Assembly (NCBI RefSeq): GCF_040546685.1
Contig: NZ_JBEPOH010000001.1
Location: forward strand, 2,418,001 to 2,482,000
Length of the DNA: 64,000 bases
Reading direction: 5' to 3'
Source: Variovorax sp. OAS795
Lineage (GTDB): Bacteria; Pseudomonadota; Gammaproteobacteria; Burkholderiales; Burkholderiaceae_C
Below are positions 53,301 through 61,114 of the stretch, piece after piece. Positions within the stretch are counted from its first letter, which is position 1. Each line of letters starts with the position of its first letter. A program made the position numbers and the translations under genes. A model generated the notes under the pieces. It saw only the letters and a list, made by a program, of their open reading frames with translations. It was not told the DNA's origin and did not search any database.

Positions 53301-54973
53301 ACGCGAGCGGCAAGCCCGACTCGGCGCTGATCGTGTGCAGCGACATCAGTGAACGCAAGGGGGCCGAGGAAGCGCTGCGCGCGAGCGAAGAGCGGTTCCG
53401 GCTGATGCTGGAGAACGCGGTCGACTATGCGATCTTCTCGGTCGACATGGAGCGCTGCGTGAAGAGCTGGAACACCGGCGCCGAGCGGCTCCTGGGCTAC
53501 ACCGAATCGGAGATCCTCGGCCGCTCGGCCGACATCATCTTCACCGAGGAAGACCGCGCGGCGGGCGCGCCGGCCGAGGAGGCGCGCAACGCGCTCAGCG
53601 CCGGCAGGGCCGCCGACGACCGGCTGCACCAGCGCAAGGACGGCTCGCGCTTCTGGGCCAGCGGCGCCCTCATGCCCATGCACAACGGCGAAGGCGCGGT
53701 GATCGGCATGGTCAAGGTGCTGCGCGACCAGAGCGAGCAGCGCGCGGCGCAGCAGGAAGTGGAGCAAAGCCGCAGCGAACTGCTCGATGCGCTGCGCGCC
53801 AACGAGGCCGCGCGCCAGGCGCTCGAAGCCGCGGATGCGGCCAAGGACCGCTTCCTGGCCGTGCTGTCGCACGAGCTGCGCAATCCGCTCGCCTCGATCA
53901 GCGGCGCCGCGGAACTGCTGGCGCCCGAGCAGCTGCCCACGCCGGAGCAGGGGCGTGCGGCGCGCGTGGTCCGGCGCCAGGCGGCGGCCATGAAGGTGCT
54001 GCTGGGCGACCTGCTCGACGTGTCCAGCCTGCGCCGGGGCCGGCTGGTGCTGCGGCGCGAGCGCGTCACGGCCCAGGCCATCGTCGATGCGGCGCTGGAG
54101 GCGACCGGACCGCTGATGGAACTGGGCCGCCACAGGCTCGAAGCGGAGATCGCCGACGCCGAGATCGTGCTCGATGCCGATCCCATGCGCCTCACGCAGG
54201 TGATCTCCAACCTGCTCTCCAATGCGGCCAAGTACACGCCCGACAAGGGCGAGATCCGGCTCGCGCTGCACACCGAGGGCGACGACGCCGTGTTCTCCGT
54301 GACCGACAACGGCATCGGCATGGACCCCGACACGGTCGACACCATGTTCGAGATGTTCACCCAGAGCGTGCATGGGCACGAGCGCTCCGCCGGTGGGCTC
54401 GGCATCGGGCTGGCGCTGGTGCGCAACATCGTCGAGATGCACGGCGGCACCGTCTCGGGCGAGAGCAGGGGGCTGGGGCTCGGGAGCCGGTTCACGGTGC
54501 GCATCCCGCAAGCCGAAACGCGACTGGCCGAAGCCGGGGCCGCGCAGGGTCCGGACAGGGACCTGCCCGCTTCCGCCCCCGGCGAGGAAAGTCCGCAGCG
54601 CGTGCTGCTGGCGGACGACAACACGGACGCCCTCTGGGGCATGGCCCGCATGCTGTCGATCTCGGGCTTCAGCGTGAAGACGGCCGACAACGGCGTCGAT
54701 GCGCTTCGCGTGGCCGAGCACTTCAGGCCCGATGCGGCGGTGCTGGACATCGGCATGCCGGGGCTCGATGGCCACGAGGTGGCACGCCGCATCCGCGCGC
54801 AGCCCTGGGGACGCGGCATGCTCCTTGTCGCCGCCACCGGGTGGGGCCAGCCCGAAGACCGGCTTGCTGCGCTGGAGGCGGGCTTCGACGAGCACCTGGT
54901 CAAGCCCGTGGCGGCAGCCGACGTGCAGCGCCTGCTGCGGGCGCGCGACGGATTGTCCGGGCCGGGGAGCTGA
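50354..54973 (+). CDS. CheB-CheR-PAS-histidine kinase-receiver fusion protein
   Basis: 1539 residues from TTG 50354 (AAGGAG seven bases upstream); ATG 50363 is the alternative. Order: CheB-type methylesterase (about 30-205), CheR-type methyltransferase (about 235-500, with ACATGEEAYSIAM and CRNLLIYL), a long coiled coil of repeated EEL.. units (about 700-760), three PAS domains (about 770-1140), HisKA (SHELRNPLASISGAAELL), HATPase (NLLSNAAKYTPDKGE, DNGIGMD) and a C-terminal receiver (LADDNTD, VLDIGMPG). In the CheB part the catalytic serine is kept (S37, GGSAGG) but the histidine of the triad is replaced by serine (S64), so methylesterase activity is doubtful. A free CheB follows in the operon. 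Confidence 0.92.
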   Translation: MNDMNPDRAEEELADQLDDAVPSRGYRMLPVVGLGGSAGGIDAVGAFFEATPADTGMAFVVVLSAPAANENALAEVLRRSTPMRVVQVAGRERIQPNTVYAIAPGKSLRTRGEHIELAALPPGPGRHVAVDYFFRTLADTHGPHAIAVVLSGPDGDGTIGVKRIKERGGLTIAQEPQEAQHGAMAQSAIATGMIDWVLPAREIGARIHAYYRIERQLRLPPEQVPGDGKDDAPPAADLDEAAFREVLAFVQSRSGRDFANYKRATVLRRIGRRMQVNGVSNLTAYLDCLRTRPGEAGALLQDMLISVTNFFRDNECFAALEGMVHELFRNKTAADTVRVWVVACATGEEAYSIAMLLAEHARTLESPPSIQIFATDLDEDAVQAAREGVYPTVAEADVSEERLRRFFVREQRGYRVRRELREMVLFAVHDVLKDSPFSRIDLATCRNLLIYLNRDAQARVFDTLHFSLLPGGRLFLGASEAVDEESPLFSVIDKKHRIYAQRHAPKAALPIPEGRSSTALALELKRPPPVIPGAAFAQLQRRTAPPMADGRAMSWAELHLRLLDRLAPPSILLDADHEMLHISPAATPFLHFSGGEPSRNVLRAIVPDLKAELQTALYHVNERREPVDVAPVWVRLGPTAEVEVSLHVMPVEEFGGFMVLLRKGETASGRSSIVVPRVDAEPIAEHLEREVRRLKSQLRETVEQYETSTEELKASNEELHAMNEELHSATEELETSREELQSINEELTTVNHELKSKVDDLGQANSDMLNLMDATAIATVFLDRDFHVTRFTPSAVAIFKLIATDVGRPLSDLTTPLDYPQLADDARRVLETLQPTEREVGDSAGNWYLARVRPYRTIEDRIAGVVLTFVDITERKDAQESLRQSQERFSAIVNQASVGVAQTRLDGEITFANTCYHDLMGYGEHELVGLRAIELVHAADHAAISALFGRLERHGEPFESESRNVRKDGSFIWLHYSVTVLTDASGKPDSALIVCSDISERKGAEEALRASEERFRLMLENAVDYAIFSVDMERCVKSWNTGAERLLGYTESEILGRSADIIFTEEDRAAGAPAEEARNALSAGRAADDRLHQRKDGSRFWASGALMPMHNGEGAVIGMVKVLRDQSEQRAAQQEVEQSRSELLDALRANEAARQALEAADAAKDRFLAVLSHELRNPLASISGAAELLAPEQLPTPEQGRAARVVRRQAAAMKVLLGDLLDVSSLRRGRLVLRRERVTAQAIVDAALEATGPLMELGRHRLEAEIADAEIVLDADPMRLTQVISNLLSNAAKYTPDKGEIRLALHTEGDDAVFSVTDNGIGMDPDTVDTMFEMFTQSVHGHERSAGGLGIGLALVRNIVEMHGGTVSGESRGLGLGSRFTVRIPQAETRLAEAGAAQGPDRDLPASAPGEESPQRVLLADDNTDALWGMARMLSISGFSVKTADNGVDALRVAEHFRPDAAVLDIGMPGLDGHEVARRIRAQPWGRGMLLVAATGWGQPEDRLAALEAGFDEHLVKPVAAADVQRLLRARDGLSGPGS

Positions 54974-56067
54974 TGGCCCCGCCCGGCGCGCCGGGCACGC
55001 CGATTGCCCTGCAAGGAGGAGACCCCTATTCGCCGTACTTCTTCTTGTCAGGAATGCCCAACTCCGATCCCCATCAACAAGCCATCTTCATCGGCGCTTC
55101 CTCCGGAGGCGTCTATGCCATGCTCGATCTCGTCGCGGCCTTGCCGGCCGGCTTTCCCGCGCCGATCTTCTTCGTGCAGCACATCGGTGCCCACCGCAGC
55201 CAGCTGGCTTCGCTGCTGAGCAGCCGAGGACCCAACCGCGCCGTCGAGGCGAAGGAGGGCGACGAGCCCGCGCCGGGGACGATCTGCGTCGCGCCCTCGG
55301 ACCATCACATGCTGCTGGAAGGCGGCGTGGTCCGCCTGACCCGCGGACCCAAGGAACACCATGCCCGCCCCGCCATCGATCCGCTGTTTCGCTCCGCTGC
55401 GCTGGCCTACGGCCCGCGTGCCGTCGGCGTGGTTCTCACGGGCATGCTCGACGACGGCAGCGCCGGACTGCGCGCCATCAAGGACTGCGGCGGCATTGCC
55501 GTGGTGCAGGACCCGGCCGAAGCGCATGAGCCCAGCATGCCGCAGAGCGCGATGGCCGCAGTGCAGGTGGACCACGTGGTTCCGCTGCGCGGCATGGGCC
55601 GGCTCCTGTTCGACCTGGCGCAGCCGCGCACCGGCGACCTGCCGGCCACCGAGGCACCGGCCACCCTGCGCCGCGAAAACGCCGTGGCGTTGGGGGAGCG
55701 CGCCGTGGAAAACCTGAAGGCGATCGGCAAGCCGTCGATGTTCAGCTGCCCGGACTGCGGGGGCGTGCTGTTCGAGCTGGACGACAAGCGCCCGGTACGC
55801 TACCGCTGCCACACCGGCCATGCCTTCAGCGTGCGCAGCCTGGCCGCCACGCAGGAGCAGGTGACCGACGTTGCGCTGTGGACCGGCCTGCGGGCGCTGC
55901 AGGAGAAGGAGTCGATCCTGCGGCGGCTGGCCCAGGTCCAGAAGGCGGAAGGTGTCGGCGACGCCGAGAGCTCGCTGCGCGAGGCCGACGAACTCGCCGT
56001 TGCGAGCGCCGCATTGCGCAAGCTCACGTTGAAGGCCCCCAGTCCGGGAAGCTTCGACGCGAGCTGA
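54973..56067 (+). CDS. Stand-alone CheB-type methylesterase with zinc-ribbon tail
   Basis: 364 residues. The triad is complete: S43 in GASSGG, H70 in FVQHIG and D161 in GMLDDGSAG. No receiver domain precedes it. The C-terminal part has a zinc ribbon (CPDCGG at 259-264, CHTGH at 279-283) and a helical tail, a variant seen in CheB proteins outside chemotaxis. It starts in a TGATG overlap with the fusion gene and could replace the inactive CheB domain there. ATG 55054 is a possible shorter start. Confidence 0.9.
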   Translation: MAPPGAPGTPIALQGGDPYSPYFFLSGMPNSDPHQQAIFIGASSGGVYAMLDLVAALPAGFPAPIFFVQHIGAHRSQLASLLSSRGPNRAVEAKEGDEPAPGTICVAPSDHHMLLEGGVVRLTRGPKEHHARPAIDPLFRSAALAYGPRAVGVVLTGMLDDGSAGLRAIKDCGGIAVVQDPAEAHEPSMPQSAMAAVQVDHVVPLRGMGRLLFDLAQPRTGDLPATEAPATLRRENAVALGERAVENLKAIGKPSMFSCPDCGGVLFELDDKRPVRYRCHTGHAFSVRSLAATQEQVTDVALWTGLRALQEKESILRRLAQVQKAEGVGDAESSLREADELAVASAALRKLTLKAPSPGSFDAS

Positions 56068-56076
56068 GGCGGCGCA

Positions 56077-56997
56077 TCACTTTCTTGGCGGCATGGTGCT
56101 ATCGCCGTCCCCGGACAGGGCCGGTCCTTCGCCCATGCCGAGTTCCGCACCCGTGAGCGGATCGCCATCGGGGCGCGACTGGGTCCGCATGGCCATCTGC
56201 TCGAGCACCGGCGCATCGGCGGCGTCGAGCTCGACCGTGGCCAGGCCGTCGCCGCCGTCCACCGGCCCCGAATCCTGCGTGACGGGCACGAAGTCCCAGC
56301 GCTCGCCCTGGTTCCAGGGGCCGCGCAGGTCGGCCTCGCCCTGGGACATGCGGAAGTACACGTTGGTGAAGCGCGGGTCGCCGGGCAGCTTGCCCGGTGG
56401 GAAGTTGGGCTCGATGGCATAGAGTGCCTTCTCGAACGATTTCTGGTGCGCGATCTCGCGCGTCATCAGGAAGCCGAGTGCTTCTTTCACGCCCGGATCG
56501 TCCGTGAGGTTGATCAGCCGCTCGTAGACGATCTTGGCGCGCGCCTCGGCCGCGATGTTGGAGCGCAGGTCGGCCGTGGGTTCGCCGATGGTGTCGATGT
56601 AGGCGGCCGTCCAGGGCACGCCGGCCGAGTTGACCAGCGCGGGGCCGCCGCCATAGAGCACCTGCGTGACATGGCTGTCGTTGCCTGCGCCGGTGATGGT
56701 GCGGTACATCTCGCCTTGCTCTTCCACGCCTTCGGCGAGGCGTCCCTTGGCGCCCTTGTTGAGCATGCCGACGATGGTGCCGATGATCTCGAGGTGGCTC
56801 AGCTCCTCGGTCGAGATGTCGAACAGCATGTCCTTGCGGCCCGGGTCGTCGTCGCCGAGCGCCTGGGTGAAATAGCGGCAGGCCGCGGCCAGCTCGCCCT
56901 GCGGGCCGCCGAACTGTTCGAGCATGAGGTTGGCAAGGCCGGGATTGGTCTCGCTGACGCGCACCGTGTACTGCAATCGCTTGTTGTGGGAGAACAT
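56077..56997 (-). CDS. Manganese catalase
   Basis: 306 residues from ATG 56997, with AAGGAG upstream. The four-helix bundle has the dimanganese ligands in GGPQGELAAACRYFTQAL, ELSHLEIIGTIVGML, SNIAAEARAKIVYE and TREIAHQKSFEKAL. It converts hydrogen peroxide to water and oxygen. A perfect-looking sigma-54-like site lies at 57070-57084, and the KGG-type stress gene is divergent from it. Confidence 0.93.
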   Translation of the reverse strand: MFSHNKRLQYTVRVSETNPGLANLMLEQFGGPQGELAAACRYFTQALGDDDPGRKDMLFDISTEELSHLEIIGTIVGMLNKGAKGRLAEGVEEQGEMYRTITGAGNDSHVTQVLYGGGPALVNSAGVPWTAAYIDTIGEPTADLRSNIAAEARAKIVYERLINLTDDPGVKEALGFLMTREIAHQKSFEKALYAIEPNFPPGKLPGDPRFTNVYFRMSQGEADLRGPWNQGERWDFVPVTQDSGPVDGGDGLATVELDAADAPVLEQMAMRTQSRPDGDPLTGAELGMGEGPALSGDGDSTMPPRK

Positions 56998-57069
56998 GGG
57001 GACTCCTTGCGTTGGAACATGAGGGTTGGGGGAACGGCCGCGCCCTGTGCACCGCCGCGCTTCTTTCGC

Positions 57070-57084
57070 GGCAAGCGGCGTGCC
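57070..57084 (-). promoter_or_regulatory. Sigma-54-like site upstream of manganese catalase
   Basis: Minus strand GGCACG-CCGC-TTGCC. Predicted start near 57059, 62 bases before the ATG. The same 15-mer appears facing the other way at 57116-57130. Confidence 0.75.
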
Positions 57085-57115
57085 GGGAATCGAGGGCCGC
57101 CCCGTGGCGCAGGCA

Positions 57116-57130
57116 GGCACGCCGCTTGCC
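57116..57130 (+). promoter_or_regulatory. Sigma-54-like site upstream of the KGG-type stress gene
   Basis: Plus strand GGCACG-CCGC-TTGCC, identical to the catalase site. Predicted start near 57141, 63 bases before ATG 57204. Confidence 0.75.
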
Positions 57131-57203
57131 GAAGAAAGGGTCTGCGCGCAATGGTTGCGCGCACAGGCCCGCACTGTTTCGCGGATCGAAGGAAGACATC
57201 TCA

Positions 57204-57410
57204 ATGGAAAACCAAGAAGGGCGCGCCCGTTCCAGGCGCGGATTTGCCGGAATGAGTCCTGAACGGCAAAGGGAGATCGCAAGGCAGGGCGGGCGGGCGG
57301 CCCATGAGTTGGGACGCGCGCATGAATTCACTCCCGAGGAAGCTCGCCAGGCCCGGGCCAAGAGCCTCAGCGCTCGTGCGCAGGCCGCTCCGCTGCAGCA
57401 GCAGGAGTAG
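57204..57410 (+). CDS. KGG-type (GsiB-like) small stress protein
   Basis: 68 residues. Contains the motif GFAGMSPERQREIARQGGRA and HEFTPEEARQA of the stress-induced KGG/Con-10 family. These proteins are hydrophilic and accumulate in stationary or osmotic stress. It is divergent from the manganese catalase with matching promoters. Confidence 0.87.
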   Translation: MENQEGRARSRRGFAGMSPERQREIARQGGRAAHELGRAHEFTPEEARQARAKSLSARAQAAPLQQQE

Positions 57411-57443
57411 GCAGAAGGCCGCCGTGCCGCCGCGCCGCCGCGT

Positions 57444-58013
57444 TCAGGTGATCGCGGCGTGCAGCGCGGCCGGCTCGAAGGAACGCGCCAGCACGGCATC
57501 GAATCCCGCGATGCCGCCCTTGTCCTGCTGGTCCTGCGCCAGCGGCGATCCCCAGACGGCCACCATGCGGCCCTCGAATCCGGCGCCCCGTGCGCGCTGC
57601 GCCAGCGAGAGGGCCGTGCCGGTCGACGTGCGCACGTCGACCACGGCGAGCTCGGGCGCGCGCTTCATGAGGGCGTTGTAGCCGCCGTCGCTGCTCGCGG
57701 CGAGGTCGACCTTGTAGCCCGCATCCGACAGCAGCACCCCCAGCACCGCCAGCAGTCCGGCATCGTCGGACACGGCCAGCGCACGGCCGCTGGCGTGGGT
57801 GCCGCGCTGCGCATGGGCGACGAGTTCGCTCATCCGCGCCGAGAGCTGGCGGGATTGGCGCGCCACCACCACGCCCGCCTCGCGAAGCACCGCCTGCGGC
57901 AGCTCCACGCGCGCGAGTATTTCGCTGGCCGACGAGATCGCAGCCAGCGCGTTGCGTGCATCGTGCACGCAGCGCTTCAGGTCCCGGGTGTCTTCGAGGA
58001 GAGTTCGAGTCAT
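57444..58013 (-). CDS. DHp-like plus receiver protein without an ATPase domain
   Basis: 189 residues. Residues 5-70 are HisKA-like (RCVHDARNALAAISSASEIL with H17). Residues 76-185 are a receiver-like fold with D126 in AVVDVRTSTG, but the conserved lysine is replaced by arginine (VLARSFEP). No ATP-binding domain is present. It could be a phosphotransfer or decoy element of the same network as the hybrid kinase. A palindromic sigma-54-like site lies 33-47 bases upstream. Confidence 0.8.
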   Translation of the reverse strand: MTRTLLEDTRDLKRCVHDARNALAAISSASEILARVELPQAVLREAGVVVARQSRQLSARMSELVAHAQRGTHASGRALAVSDDAGLLAVLGVLLSDAGYKVDLAASSDGGYNALMKRAPELAVVDVRTSTGTALSLAQRARGAGFEGRMVAVWGSPLAQDQQDKGGIAGFDAVLARSFEPAALHAAIT

Positions 58014-58045
58014 GTGAATTCAGTGCATGGATGCGCGAACTCCAT

Positions 58046-58060
58046 GGCACGCGGCGTGCC
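58046..58060. promoter_or_regulatory. Palindromic sigma-54-like site upstream of the DHp-receiver gene
   Basis: GGCACG-CGGC-GTGCC reads almost the same on both strands. The -12 has GTGC rather than TTGC. On the minus strand it would start transcription about 22 bases before ATG 58013. Confidence 0.45.
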
Positions 58061-58257
58061 TGCGGCATGGCATGGCATGGCCGCTGCTGCCGAGCCCGCC
58101 CCGCGCCGCCATTTGCTGCAAGTTTTGCAAGGCCCGGGTTCATGCGCGCGCGGCTGACACGAACGGCCGCGCGGGGACGACAGGGCATGCCAGGGGCCGG
58201 GACACCATGGCCTGGCCAGCCGCAGAAAAGCCCGCATCAATGAGCCAAGGAGCAGCC

Positions 58258-58500
58258 ATGACCCGCACCCCCGAACAGTCGCCCGTGAACATCGACCAGA
58301 ACCGCGCCGTCGGTCAGGACAGCCCGGCCGAGGGCAGCGAAATCGGCCGCGAGGCGAACAAGCGCCGCGGCTATCCCGGCTCGCGCGACATCGGCACCAA
58401 TGCCGCCCAGAGCATGGAAGCGGGCGAGCAGCCGCCGCCGACCGACGCGCCCAGGCCCGACGACGACGAAAGCCAGGCCGATCCCGGGCCGGGCCGCTAG
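58258..58500 (+). CDS. Small disordered hypothetical protein
   Basis: 80 residues from ATG 58258, with AAGGAG upstream. The sequence is hydrophilic, proline- and acid-rich (MTRTPEQSPVNIDQNRAVGQD, QPPPTDAPRPDDDESQADPGPGR) and predicted disordered. A degenerate sigma-54-like site (GGCATG-CCAG-GGGCC) lies at 58184-58198, too weak to call. Typical of small stress genes but no family recognised. Confidence 0.7.
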   Translation: MTRTPEQSPVNIDQNRAVGQDSPAEGSEIGREANKRRGYPGSRDIGTNAAQSMEAGEQPPPTDAPRPDDDESQADPGPGR

Positions 58501-58512
58501 GTGCCGCGGCCC

Positions 58513-59406
58513 TCAGCGCGGCCCGACCACGGCCTCGAGGAATTCGATCAGCGCCTTCGACGGATCGTCCCGCGCCAGGGGAATCATCTCGATGCCCCAC
58601 TGCGCGAGCACCGCCTGCTGCACCTCGTTGGCCGAGGGCGAGAAGAGGTAGGAAACCGGCTGCGCCACGTCGGGCACCGACTGCTTCCACAGCCGAGAGA
58701 GCTTGTAGAAGAGATAGCGGATGTTCACGTCCGCGAGGCTGTAGCCGATGAAGACCACCGAGCGTCCGAGCACGTCGGCGCGCAGCTTGATGTCCAGCGG
58801 CGACTCGAAGTCCAGCCGCGCGAAGTAGCTGCTCTCGTCGAGCACGATGGACGCGTCGTCTTCCAGGTCGCCATGGAACTTGATGATCTGCGTGGCGCCG
58901 GGGTGCAGCTTGGCAAGGTCGGCAACACTCACGATCTTGGTGTACTTCACCTTGTGGTGGTCGAACGCGGCTTCCAGCCAGCGGTCGTAGTTGGTGGTGT
59001 AGATGATCGGGAAGCGCCCCTTGGCCAGCAGCTCGTGGATGCGCGAGCTCTCCACGCGCACGTCGTTGCGGTGCCATTCGCGGTCCATCCAGCTGCGCAG
59101 CGGGCCGATGCTGCCGTGCCGGAGGCGAAAGTATTCGGCCAGGGTCAGGTAGCCGCCCTTGTCGCCGAACGACCGAGCATCGATGCCGAGCTCGCGCGCC
59201 ATGTGCTCGATGAGCGCCGACCATGGTGGCAGCCCCAGGCCCATCGAGATGCCCGCCCCCACGAACAGCACCACCTTGCCGCGCCGGTGCGCTTCGCGCA
59301 GCTGCGCGAGCTTTTCGCCATCGGCCTTTTGCACCGGAAGGCGCGGCGTTGCCGGTGCTGCGCTGCGTCTTGCAACGCGCCGGCCGGTACGCTGCGTCGT
59401 GGACAC
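58513..59406 (-). CDS. SIR2-domain protein (SIR2_2-type)
   Basis: 297 residues from GTG 59406. Sirtuin-like NAD motifs are present: VVLFVGAGISMGLGLPPW (46-62), TTNYD (137-141), the catalytic-type histidine in KFHGD (H178) and GYSLAD (221-226). This subgroup lacks the zinc finger of deacetylases and in characterised cases is an NADase in antiphage systems. Here it begins three bases after cytochrome oxidase subunit I in the same operon, an unusual place. No effector partner of known defence systems is near. Confidence 0.87.
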   Translation of the reverse strand: MSTTQRTGRRVARRSAAPATPRLPVQKADGEKLAQLREAHRRGKVVLFVGAGISMGLGLPPWSALIEHMARELGIDARSFGDKGGYLTLAEYFRLRHGSIGPLRSWMDREWHRNDVRVESSRIHELLAKGRFPIIYTTNYDRWLEAAFDHHKVKYTKIVSVADLAKLHPGATQIIKFHGDLEDDASIVLDESSYFARLDFESPLDIKLRADVLGRSVVFIGYSLADVNIRYLFYKLSRLWKQSVPDVAQPVSYLFSPSANEVQQAVLAQWGIEMIPLARDDPSKALIEFLEAVVGPR

Positions 59407-59409
59407 GGA

Positions 59410-61059
59410 TCAGCCGACCACCCGGGTCGCCGTGGCGTCGAGCCGGGGCGGGGTCTCGAAGGTGTGGAAAGGCGCGGGCGAAGGCACCTCCCACTCGAGT
59501 CCCTCGGCGCCGTCCCACGGCCTGGCGGGTGCCGGCTTGCCGCGCTTGCGCAGCGCGGGCAGCACGACGAACAGCACGAAGTAGGCCTGGCCGAGCCCGA
59601 ACACGAAGGCGCCGATGCTGGCGACGAGGTTGAAGTCGGCAAACTGCATCGGATAGTCGGCATAGCGGCGCGGCATGCCCGCCAGGCCCAGGAAGTGCAG
59701 CGGGAAGAAGCCGACGTTGAAGCTCGTGATCGACACCCAGAAGTGGATCTGGCCGCGAAGCTCGTCGTACATGACGCCCGTCCACTTGGGCGACCAGTAG
59801 TAGTAGCCGGCGAACATCGCGAAGAGCGAGCCCGCCACCAGCACGTAGTGGAAGTGCGCCACCACGTAGTGGGTGTCGTGCACCTGGATGTCGATCGGCG
59901 AGATGGAAAGAATCACCCCGCTGAGTCCGCCGATCGAGAACACGAAGATGAATCCCATCGCGAACAGCATCGGCGTCTCGAGCGAAAGCGAGGACTGCCA
60001 CATGGTGGCGATCCAGTTGAACACCTTCACCGCCGTGGGCACGGCGACGAGCATGGTCGCGTACATGAAGAACAGCTGGCCCGTGACGGGCATGCCGGTG
60101 GTGAACATGTGGTGCGCCCACACGATGAACGAAAGAATCGCGATCGACGCGGTGGCGTAGACCATCGACGAGTAGCCGAACAGCCGCTTGCGTGAAAAAG
60201 CCGGCACCACCTGGCTGACGATCCCGAAGGCCGGCAGGATCATGATGTAGACCTCCGGGTGGCCGAAGAACCAGAAGATGTGCTGGAACAGCACCGGGTC
60301 GCCGCCGCCCGCGGGGTTGAAGAAGGTGGTGCCGAAGTGGCGGTCGGTCAGCAGCATGGTCACCGCGCCGGCCAGCACGGGCATCACGGCCAGCAGCAGG
60401 TAGGCAGTGATGAGCCAGGTCCAGCAGAACAGCGGCATCTTCATGAGCGTCATGCCGGGCGCGCGCATGTTCAGGATGGTGACGATGATGTTGATGGCGC
60501 CCATGATCGAACTCGCGCCCATGATGTGCACGGCAAAGATGCCCAGATCCATGGCCGGCCCCATCTGCAGGCTCAGCGGCGGGTAGAGCGTCCAGCCCGA
60601 GGCGGCGGCGCCGTCGGCGCTGAAGAAGGGCGCGATCAGCATCAGCGCCGCCGGCGGCAGCAGCCAGAAGCTGAAGTTGTTCATGCGCGCAAAGGCCATG
60701 TCGGAGGCGCCGACCTGCAGCGGCACCATCCAGTTCGCAAACCCCACGAAGGCCGGCATGATCGCGCCGAACACCATCACGAGCCCGTGGATGGTGACGA
60801 ACTGGTTGTAGAGCTCGGGGTTGAGCAGCTGCAGCCCCGGCTGGAACAGCTCGGCGCGGATGCCCAGCGCGAGCACGCCGCCCACCATCAGCATCGAGAG
60901 GCTGAACAGCAGGTACAGCGTGCCGATGTCCTTATGGTTGGTGGCCAGGAGCCAGCGCCGCCAGCCGTGGGGCAGGGCATGGTGCTCGTCGTGCGCGCCC
61001 GCGGCGGGCGCGGGGTCGTTGGCAGCAAGGGCGTCGAGGGGATGGTGGGTGAAGCTCAT
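59410..61059 (-). CDS. Haem-copper cytochrome oxidase subunit I
   Basis: 549 residues from ATG 61059 with twelve membrane helices. The crosslinked His-Tyr motif is HPEVY, with HHMFTTGMP and the haem ligands in HDTHYVVAHFHYVLV. This is an aa3-type (CtaD-like) subunit. Subunits II and III and assembly genes are not adjacent, so this is an extra copy that must borrow partners or work with unlinked ones. It lies between DUF2244 and SIR2-domain genes. Confidence 0.92.
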   Translation of the reverse strand: MSFTHHPLDALAANDPAPAAGAHDEHHALPHGWRRWLLATNHKDIGTLYLLFSLSMLMVGGVLALGIRAELFQPGLQLLNPELYNQFVTIHGLVMVFGAIMPAFVGFANWMVPLQVGASDMAFARMNNFSFWLLPPAALMLIAPFFSADGAAASGWTLYPPLSLQMGPAMDLGIFAVHIMGASSIMGAINIIVTILNMRAPGMTLMKMPLFCWTWLITAYLLLAVMPVLAGAVTMLLTDRHFGTTFFNPAGGGDPVLFQHIFWFFGHPEVYIMILPAFGIVSQVVPAFSRKRLFGYSSMVYATASIAILSFIVWAHHMFTTGMPVTGQLFFMYATMLVAVPTAVKVFNWIATMWQSSLSLETPMLFAMGFIFVFSIGGLSGVILSISPIDIQVHDTHYVVAHFHYVLVAGSLFAMFAGYYYWSPKWTGVMYDELRGQIHFWVSITSFNVGFFPLHFLGLAGMPRRYADYPMQFADFNLVASIGAFVFGLGQAYFVLFVVLPALRKRGKPAPARPWDGAEGLEWEVPSPAPFHTFETPPRLDATATRVVG

Positions 61060-61114
61060 GGCGGGCGGCCGGTGATGGATGGCAACGGCATTCGGCAAGC
61101 CGGGTGCCCGGCAG

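Noticed and set aside
49979..54895. A 1638-residue open frame on the minus strand across the hybrid kinase
   Set aside because: It is the antisense shadow of a GC-rich gene: composition is histidine/valine/arginine-biased and no family is visible. Only the last 78 residues, with their own start and ribosome binding site, were kept.
58184..58198. Sigma-54-like site before the 80-residue disordered protein
   Set aside because: GG-N10-GC spacing holds, but the -12 element is GGGC; kept only as a remark.
58513..59406. A known multi-gene antiphage system around the SIR2-domain gene
   Set aside because: No TIR, HerA, Argonaute or other known partner is adjacent; neighbours are an oxidase subunit and a disordered protein.
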